A stretch of DNA of 64,000 bases from assembly GCA_038530555.1 (NCBI GenBank), contig JBCBCN010000002.1, forward strand, positions 248,001-312,000. Reading direction: 5' to 3'. The notes under the pieces were generated by a model, which saw only the letters and a program-made list of their open reading frames with translations, was not told where the DNA came from and made no database searches. The DNA comes from HKCCE3408 sp038530555. GTDB lineage: Bacteria > Pseudomonadota > Alphaproteobacteria > Rhodobacterales > Rhodobacteraceae. Both the position numbers and the translations under genes were made by a program. Shown piece by piece: positions 58,174 to 64,000 of the stretch (its first letter is position 1; every line of letters begins with the position of its first letter).

Positions 58174-61100
58174 TTAGTAGTCCTGCTCGAAGTAAATCCC
58201 CAGCGAGCTTTCCCCGCCGGCCGAGACACCGCCACGCGCGGTGAATGACGGCGTTAGATCGATGTTGAGTGTTACGCCGGTATCTTCGTTGTCGATGATG
58301 ATATCTGTGTAGACGTTGTCGGAAAGGTACCGCCCGGCGCGCAGCGCGGCATTGCCTTCCTCGTCGCTTTGGATGTCGAGGTTGTCGAGGCCAAGACCTT
58401 CCCTCAGCCGCGTGAAAACGCCTGATCCACCCCCCGCGAGGCCTGCCACCGCATCGGCTAACTGCAGGGCCTGGACCGGCGATAGGCTTTGAACCGAGCG
58501 GCCGAAGAACAATTGGGCGAGGACCTCGTCCTCGGGGAGCTCGGGATTGGAGATAAAGCTGATTTCGGGCGCACTGGCGAGGCCGAGAATTCCAATGAAA
58601 ATCTGGTAGTCCGTGGTCTGCGTTTGCGCCAAAAAGTCGATAAAGGGATCGTTGCCAACCAGGGTTGTCCGGCCGCGCACAAGTTCGAGCCGCTGCCCTA
58701 GGATCGAGAGGCGGCCTCGGATCAGATCAAATTGACCGGCCGGGATTGGATTTGCCGTGGTGCCTGTCACCCGCAACTGCCCGCCAAGCTCCGCGTCTAA
58801 TCCGCGACCGCGAATAAAGATACGACCCGGCGCAGTGACGCCAATATTGAGACCGAGTGATGAATTACCTCCCGAGCCACTCGCATCGCTTATAAGCCCT
58901 GCGAAGCGCCGTGTCTGCCGGGCCCCCACGCTCTCACCGACATGGGTGATTTCCGGGATTGCGCCAGAGCTTCCCAAGCCGCTTTCCGGGACGCGCACTT
59001 CCACATCGCCCAGCAACACGTCCCCCGACAGTTGGGATTGCCCTGCAAGCGATCCCACAAGATCGAGGGTCGCACGGGCAATCACCGCTTCGTAGAGCGT
59101 CGGATCCACCAGTCGGGCATTGCCCAGGGTGACCGAGATATTCGCAGGCAGCCCAGCCTGTGCCAGGCCGATCTGCCCTGTAACGCCCAGCTGACCGCCG
59201 GTGCTCAAATTGGCATTGGCGTTCAGACCAACGCGGCCAGCGGACAGATCTGCCGTGAGCGACAAACTTTCCAGCGCAGCATTGAAAGACGGCGCAGCAA
59301 GTCGCGCGCCCGCGGTCGTGATACGCCCTGAGAGCGCATCCAGCCCGGGCGCGCCCCGCAGAGTGAGATCGGCATTGAGCGCTCCGTTCAAGCTTCGCGG
59401 CGCGATAAACTGGTTCGCAAGCGCGAGCGGCGCTTGCACATCAATGTCGAGGTTTGTGTTGGCCGGCTCGCCATAGGCGCCCGCCACGCGCGCGTTCAAT
59501 CCGCCTGGACCGTCGGCAGTTGCTTCGATCTGCCATGGCTCAGCGCCGCTCCGCATGACATCGGCACTGGCAGAAACCGGCCCGCTCAGCGCGGACGTAA
59601 AGATCGCCGCGTTGCTCAGCCGCAGATCGGCGGACAGCTCACTCGCCTCCTGGCCGTAGACCCCGCTTGCCGAAAGGTCGAGGGCTTGACCGTCAACTTC
59701 CAGCTCCGTGACGGTGATCCGCGTGTCGTTGAGGCGAATTTCAGTCGTAATGTCCGTAGTGCCGGCCAAAAGTGCATTGGGGATTGCTGGCACTGCGCGG
59801 ACATCCTGAAGCGTGCCATCGAGGGTCAGGCCCAGATCAGCGGGATAAGACCCGGTCGCCTGCAATTGGATCGCAGCGCTGCCGCCCAATTGCATATCCG
59901 CGAGATCAGAGGCGCGGGAGAGGTCGGGAAGGTCCAGGTCGACTTGTCCATCCAAGGCGACCGCACCCTCAGACAGCGGACGCGCAGAAACGGCGCCTGC
60001 CAGCGTGCCATAGGCTGTTTCAACGCGCAGATCCGGCAAGACGTAAGCTGCATCCTCGCCATCCCGTGTGACCTGACCGGCAATGGATATCGGGCCATCG
60101 GCTCGTGGATCGAGCAAGCTAAGATCGCGCAGTTCGGCGCGTACATTCAGATCCGCTTGGCTTGTAGAGAAAAGCCCATTGGCTTGAGCTTGGATCTCAT
60201 CACCTTCCAGGACCAGGTCCCGCAGGGTAAAGCCGCCAGTGTCGCGAGATAGGCCACCGGTGAGGCGTGTCTGACCCGCCAATAGACCCGCTGGAATTTG
60301 CGGCGCCGACAGGTCGCTTCCAGTCACGGCCAGTGTGAGGTCGAAAGCTTGGGACAAAAGCTCGGCATCGAAGTCAAGATCCGCTTCGAGACCTCCTCCA
60401 AGCGCGGTTCCGGCAAGATCACTGAAGATCGAGAGCTCTTCGGCCTCAAGCATCGCCGTGCCCGTCAAGTCAAGCCGGTTATCGCCCGGAGTCACCGTCA
60501 CATCGCCCGTCAGCGCAGCAGTTTCCGAGCGGAGCTGGAGGTTCTCCACTTGCACCCGGTCGCCAGCCCTCCAATCAAGCACACTTGCGATGGTCAGACG
60601 CTCACCCAGGGCCTGGGCGATATCGGGATCCTCATGATTGAGCCCGTTGGCCTGTACCACGATCGGGCCACGGTAGCCCTGGATTTGGCCGCTGTCGCTG
60701 TTCAAACGCCCATCTATGCCAAGCAGGACCGAACGTGCGGACACGCCACCAGAGGCCAGATCGAAAAGCTCACCCCGCCCACGAACAGCATCGCTTTGTG
60801 CCCGGTCATAATCGAGGGAAAACCGCGCGCTGTTTATCGTGGCGTCGCCGCCGGGCAATGCCAGGGCACCGCCCGTTTGCGCGTTCAATTCGCCGATCAG
60901 CGAAAAGGCGACAGGCTGATTTGTGGGGTCCAGATTAAGATCGCCGTCAAGCGAAAGTGCGCCGGAGCGCAGCGATAACTCGGTCAGGCTGAGCGCCCCA
61001 TCCGGCGCGCGCGTGGCTTGCGCGCGGAGATCGGTATTGTCGCCGATGAAGCTGACGGCATCGCCGGTGAGGAGCGGTGTGAGATCGCCGCTGAGAGCCA

Positions 61101-61905
61101 GATCAAAGCTCTGCGTGGTATCCTCAGTGGTTGTCGTCATGACCTGGCCGGTGAGGCGCTGCGCACCGTCGGTTTCCAGTGAAAACTCAGCGGTATATTC
61201 GGATAGCGGCCCTGCACCGGTCAGTCCTACGCCCATGCTCGGATCGCCCGGTACGCCCAAGGCTTGGCTGACCAATCCACCCGGTCCTTCGAAGACGCGC
61301 AGATTTACATCGGCCTCGCGGGTCGAGGCGTCAAATGCCGCTTGGAGCTGCACTTCGCCCTCGGTTGCGTCGCGCCGCACCAGGCTCAGGTCGATATCGG
61401 CTGAGCCGCTGATCAAGGAAATCGCCGCTGAAAACTCGGCCGTAATAACCTCGCCAAGGACGCTTTCAGCGATGTCGATCTGGGAGATCTCCGCCAGGTC
61501 GATCTCAATCGAGACGGGAAGATCGGGGAGCGAAAAAGGCTCGGTCTCAGGGCTCTCTGCGGCCGGCTCGAGAATTGGCAGACGGTCTAAAATTACCCGC
61601 TCAGCGGTCAGCGCGGTGACATCCACCGCGCCCCGCAAAATGGCAGAGCGGTTCCAGTCCAAGACGACCGTCTCAATAGTTAGCCAAACGCCTTCCTGAT
61701 CTGAGATGGTCAATGCATCGAGTTCGGCGCTAGAACTCAACGCCCCGCGAAAACCCTGCAAGTCAAACTGCAGGCCCCCATCGCTGGAAAGGGTATCTTC
61801 GAGGAATCGAACCAGGCGCCCTTCGTCGTCGTCCGCCTCTTGTGAAAGAACGGGCGTCGCGCATAACGGCAGGACGAGTGCGGTCATAAGCGTGAGATAT
61901 CTCAA
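58174..61905 (-). CDS. tamB: Translocation and assembly module subunit TamB
   Basis: TamB is a very long periplasm-spanning protein that with TamA helps move lipids or autotransporters to the outer membrane. The 1243-residue product has an N-terminal signal/anchor (MRYLTLMTALVLPLCATPVL), then repeated short beta-rich segments (TALTAERVILDRLPILEP, LSIFSDLAGTALGGGLEADL). The conserved C-terminal TamB domain is marked by GRIFIRGRGLDAELGGQLRV, PIPAGQFDLIRGRLSILGQR and LPEDEVLAQLFFGRSVQSLS. Its ATG overlaps the tamA stop (ATGA at 61902-61905). Confidence 0.94.
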   Translation of the reverse strand: MRYLTLMTALVLPLCATPVLSQEADDDEGRLVRFLEDTLSSDGGLQFDLQGFRGALSSSAELDALTISDQEGVWLTIETVVLDWNRSAILRGAVDVTALTAERVILDRLPILEPAAESPETEPFSLPDLPVSIEIDLAEISQIDIAESVLGEVITAEFSAAISLISGSADIDLSLVRRDATEGEVQLQAAFDASTREADVNLRVFEGPGGLVSQALGVPGDPSMGVGLTGAGPLSEYTAEFSLETDGAQRLTGQVMTTTTEDTTQSFDLALSGDLTPLLTGDAVSFIGDNTDLRAQATRAPDGALSLTELSLRSGALSLDGDLNLDPTNQPVAFSLIGELNAQTGGALALPGGDATINSARFSLDYDRAQSDAVRGRGELFDLASGGVSARSVLLGIDGRLNSDSGQIQGYRGPIVVQANGLNHEDPDIAQALGERLTIASVLDWRAGDRVQVENLQLRSETAALTGDVTVTPGDNRLDLTGTAMLEAEELSIFSDLAGTALGGGLEADLDFDAELLSQAFDLTLAVTGSDLSAPQIPAGLLAGQTRLTGGLSRDTGGFTLRDLVLEGDEIQAQANGLFSTSQADLNVRAELRDLSLLDPRADGPISIAGQVTRDGEDAAYVLPDLRVETAYGTLAGAVSARPLSEGAVALDGQVDLDLPDLSRASDLADMQLGGSAAIQLQATGSYPADLGLTLDGTLQDVRAVPAIPNALLAGTTDITTEIRLNDTRITVTELEVDGQALDLSASGVYGQEASELSADLRLSNAAIFTSALSGPVSASADVMRSGAEPWQIEATADGPGGLNARVAGAYGEPANTNLDIDVQAPLALANQFIAPRSLNGALNADLTLRGAPGLDALSGRITTAGARLAAPSFNAALESLSLTADLSAGRVGLNANANLSTGGQLGVTGQIGLAQAGLPANISVTLGNARLVDPTLYEAVIARATLDLVGSLAGQSQLSGDVLLGDVEVRVPESGLGSSGAIPEITHVGESVGARQTRRFAGLISDASGSGGNSSLGLNIGVTAPGRIFIRGRGLDAELGGQLRVTGTTANPIPAGQFDLIRGRLSILGQRLELVRGRTTLVGNDPFIDFLAQTQTTDYQIFIGILGLASAPEISFISNPELPEDEVLAQLFFGRSVQSLSPVQALQLADAVAGLAGGGSGVFTRLREGLGLDNLDIQSDEEGNAALRAGRYLSDNVYTDIIIDNEDTGVTLNIDLTPSFTARGGVSAGGESSLGIYFEQDY

Positions 61906-63680
61906 AACGATTGACCAATCCCGATATAGAGGTAGACGTCTTCGCTAGCACCTGGGCCGTCCACGGGCGTGGCTACATCTAGTCGGATCGCCCCGAACGG
62001 TGTGTTGTAGCGCAAGCCCAACCCCGCGCCGGAATGCCAGGTGCCGCTGTCATCGAAAAGGGCTTCTTGAGAGATGTAGCCTGCATCATAGAAGGCGACA
62101 GCGCCGATTGTCTCCGTGACGGCCTGCCTAAGCTCAGCTGAAAGGCCGATGAAACCGCGCCCGCCTGCATCCGTTCCCAGTTGCGTGGCGCCAAGTGAGC
62201 GGAAATCCTGGCCCCGTACGGTGCCGCCTCCGCCCGAGAAAAACAGGAAGTCGGGAGGGAGATCCCGCACGTCGCCGCCAAAGACCGAGCCAAGCTGGAG
62301 CCGCGCGGCAAGGCGCGTTCCGTCATCGGCGCCAAAGCTAGTATAGGCGCGGCCATCGAACTCGAGCCGGACGCCGGTCTCGGCGGAACTGGTCGCGTAA
62401 AACGGCGTCAGATCAAGGTCTGCGAAAAGCCCGCCGGTGGCGTCCAGAGGATCGTCGCGCCCGTCCCAAGTCACGCCGAGGGGTAGGGTCAAAAGCGTCA
62501 CATCGCGGTCGCCGAAACCGTCGCTGACCTGGGAATAACGCAGGCCCAGGCGGGCTTCTGCGCTCAAGCGGTCGGTGATCTGTTGTTCGACCCCAGCGCT
62601 GATCTCAAAGACGCTTTCTTCGAAGGTCTCCTCGTCCTGGTAAGCGAGGGTCGCCGTTGCACGGAAGGTCGTGTCAGGTGTCGCAGATGCGGGCCGCGAG
62701 AAATTCGCCGACAGCTCATAGTCCGGCGCGCTGTCTTGCTGTCCGATGCCGCTGATCTCGGCGTCAAAGCGCAACCGGTCTCCATTGCCGCTCAGATTGC
62801 GATGCAGCCAAAACGCCGTAAGACGGCCCCCATCGGTTGTCGACACCTCGGCGCCAAAACCGATCCGGCGCAAGGGCGCCTCGACGACAGCGGCGTCGAT
62901 GTCGATGGTACCGTCCGGGTTCGGTTCGGCCTCGGTCAGTGCTACCGAAGAAAACACACCGCTGCGCCGAAGACGGTTGGCCGCGCGGTTGAGCTCGTCC
63001 GGGCTGAAGACCTCACCGCGCGGCAATCCGGCGATTTCTTGAAACCGGCTTGCAGAGAGGCGATCCAAGCCGGTTGGCCTCAATGCACCAAAGTCGAGTT
63101 GCGGCCCGGGAGCGATGCGGATCGTGGCGTTCAGGCGTGCTTCGCGATTCAATGCCTGCAAGCTTTGTCGTTCGATCCCGGCTGTTGCATGACCAGCGTC
63201 GCGCCACGCATCGATTGCGCGCTGAGCTGAGTCGCGCAAAACGGGGACGGTTGCGGGCGCCCCGGTTTGAAAATCCTTGATGGGTGTGTCGCCTGCAGCA
63301 AGCGGTCCGATCTCCGCTCGACCGAATTGAAACACCGGCCCTGGATCAACGCGAATGGCAAGGTCACTCACATCGGCGGGCGCGGCAAAGGGCGAAAGGC
63401 CCCCCGCCTCACGTCCGTTCACGCGAATGGACACCTCGGCCGCGAAGTAACCTCGGTCGTAGAGTGCGCCGATGATCCGGGCATAATCGGCCCGGGCCGC
63501 GGCTACGGTGTCTTGTCGGCTGCGCGGCTCATCGGTCTCGCGAAACAAAAGCGAGGCCGCTTCGATGGCGTCACGCAGGTCCTCGTCTGCTCCGACGACA
63601 TCCAAACGCGGCTGCGCCGATGCACTTGTCACGACACAGCACAGAAGGAAAACCAACAGATGGCGAAAAACGGCAGGCAT
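61902..63680 (-). CDS. tamA: Translocation and assembly module outer-membrane protein TamA
   Basis: TamA is an Omp85-family barrel that partners TamB. From the ATG at 63680 the product has 592 residues with a signal peptide (MPAVFRHLLVFLLCCVVTSASA). It has POTRA-type domains (DRGYFAAEVSIRVNGREAGG, FSPDELNRAANRLRRSGVFS) and a C-terminal barrel with FLFFSGGGGTVRGQDFRSLG, which contains the conserved VRGQ of the L6 loop, ending in YLYIGIGQSF with terminal Phe. A longer frame from 63764 overlaps uppP and lacks a signal peptide. Confidence 0.93.
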   Translation of the reverse strand: MPAVFRHLLVFLLCCVVTSASAQPRLDVVGADEDLRDAIEAASLLFRETDEPRSRQDTVAAARADYARIIGALYDRGYFAAEVSIRVNGREAGGLSPFAAPADVSDLAIRVDPGPVFQFGRAEIGPLAAGDTPIKDFQTGAPATVPVLRDSAQRAIDAWRDAGHATAGIERQSLQALNREARLNATIRIAPGPQLDFGALRPTGLDRLSASRFQEIAGLPRGEVFSPDELNRAANRLRRSGVFSSVALTEAEPNPDGTIDIDAAVVEAPLRRIGFGAEVSTTDGGRLTAFWLHRNLSGNGDRLRFDAEISGIGQQDSAPDYELSANFSRPASATPDTTFRATATLAYQDEETFEESVFEISAGVEQQITDRLSAEARLGLRYSQVSDGFGDRDVTLLTLPLGVTWDGRDDPLDATGGLFADLDLTPFYATSSAETGVRLEFDGRAYTSFGADDGTRLAARLQLGSVFGGDVRDLPPDFLFFSGGGGTVRGQDFRSLGATQLGTDAGGRGFIGLSAELRQAVTETIGAVAFYDAGYISQEALFDDSGTWHSGAGLGLRYNTPFGAIRLDVATPVDGPGASEDVYLYIGIGQSF

Positions 63681-63763
63681 ACGATTCCAATGGCAGCCAC
63701 TGAGACCTAGCGCGCGGCGCAGGCAGTGGCTAGGGGAACGCCCACCGATCGTGTTCAGTTCCA

Positions 63764-64000
63764 CTAGGTATAGGCGATGCCCAAAAGGATGAGGCCGAGC
63801 GCGACGCGGTAAATCACGTAAGGCGTGAAGCTTACGCTTTTGAGAAGCCGCATCATCAGGCCAAGCGCAGCCAGCGCGGCGACAAAGGCGAAAGCTGCGG
63901 CAATCGCGCCGTCTCGCGCCGCTTGCAGATCTGCGGTGACCGCAACCTCGACGCTCAAAAACGCGCCTGAGGCGATTATGGTGGGGATCGACATCAACAT
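63764..64000 (-). CDS. uppP: Undecaprenyl-diphosphatase, C-terminal part (cut by window edge)
   Basis: UppP (BacA) dephosphorylates undecaprenyl diphosphate to recycle the lipid carrier for peptidoglycan and polysaccharide. Only the last 78 residues are in the window: LMSIPTIIASGAFLSVEVAV, which carries the conserved SIP motif, then AIAAAFAFVAALAALGLMMR and FTPYVIYRVALGLILLGIAY, the last two membrane helices. The start lies past the window end. It ends 83 bases upstream of tamA. Confidence 0.85.
   Translation of the reverse strand: MLMSIPTIIASGAFLSVEVAVTADLQAARDGAIAAAFAFVAALAALGLMMRLLKSVSFTPYVIYRVALGLILLGIAYT

Noticed and set aside
59434..60252. 272-codon plus-strand open frame opposite tamB
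   Set aside because: Antisense to a clear TamB frame, with no motifs.

Overview
The window comes from the main chromosome of a phototrophic member of the Rhodobacteraceae (Alphaproteobacteria). The evidence is a bacteriochlorophyll/puf superoperon in the Rhodobacter order (crtEF-bchCXYZ-pufQBALMX-dxs) with pufX and no pufC, two pairs of PpsR/CrtJ-type operators, and housekeeping blocks typical of this family. No insertion sequence, prophage, CRISPR array or rRNA operon was seen. Assignment to the pufX-bearing Rhodobacter/Rhodobaca/Roseinatronobacter group is an inference from the puf gene content.

Layout. (1) 1-13.4 kb is one arm of a photosynthesis gene cluster. A long leftward operon makes GGPP (crtE), spheroidene-type carotenoid (crtF), bacteriochlorophyll a (bchC, bchX, bchY, bchZ), then PufQ, LH1 and the reaction centre. 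It ends at a strong terminator just before dxs. The divergent crtD-crtC pair is read rightward. A 46-codon gene overlaps bchX and bchY. (2) 13.4-22.6 kb is housekeeping: hslV, a membrane protein, hslU, smr, mltA, a Tim44-domain gene, fxsA, secB, dnaQ, coaE, aroE, maf. (3) 22.6-23.1 kb is an AT-rich gene-free region between divergent maf and rho and is probably the chromosome origin. (4) 23.1-29.9 kb is rho-mnmE-mnmG-rsmG-parA-parB with two perfect parS sites. (5) 29.9-43.4 kb is hemW, rdgB, rph, the heat-shock pair hrcA-grpE, mutS, maeB, a PfkB sugar kinase and dnaK-dnaJ behind a heat-shock promoter. (6) 43.4-54.2 kb holds alkB and a surface-polysaccharide cluster: ABC-2 exporter permease, cysQ, kdsB, three glycosyltransferases, galU, a GT14-type transferase and a double sulfotransferase. 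(7) 54.2-64 kb is envelope and stress biology: ptsN, hpf, lptB-lptA-lptC, rnd, tRNA-Leu(CAG), tamB-tamA and the 3' end of uppP.

The genes form coherent programmes. dxs feeds isoprenoid precursor to crtE, whose product serves both carotenoids and the bacteriochlorophyll tail. PpsR sites tie both photosynthesis transcripts to redox and light. The partition genes and parS sites flank the presumed origin. CysQ next to a double sulfotransferase and KdsB suggests a sulfated, Kdo-linked surface polysaccharide.

The least explained items are the bchX/bchY microprotein, the missing crtC start codon, the apparent end of the photosynthesis cluster at hslV, the fused sulfotransferase, the hslV-hslU membrane protein, and six convergent gene pairs that share a CTAG/TTAG overlap of stop codons.
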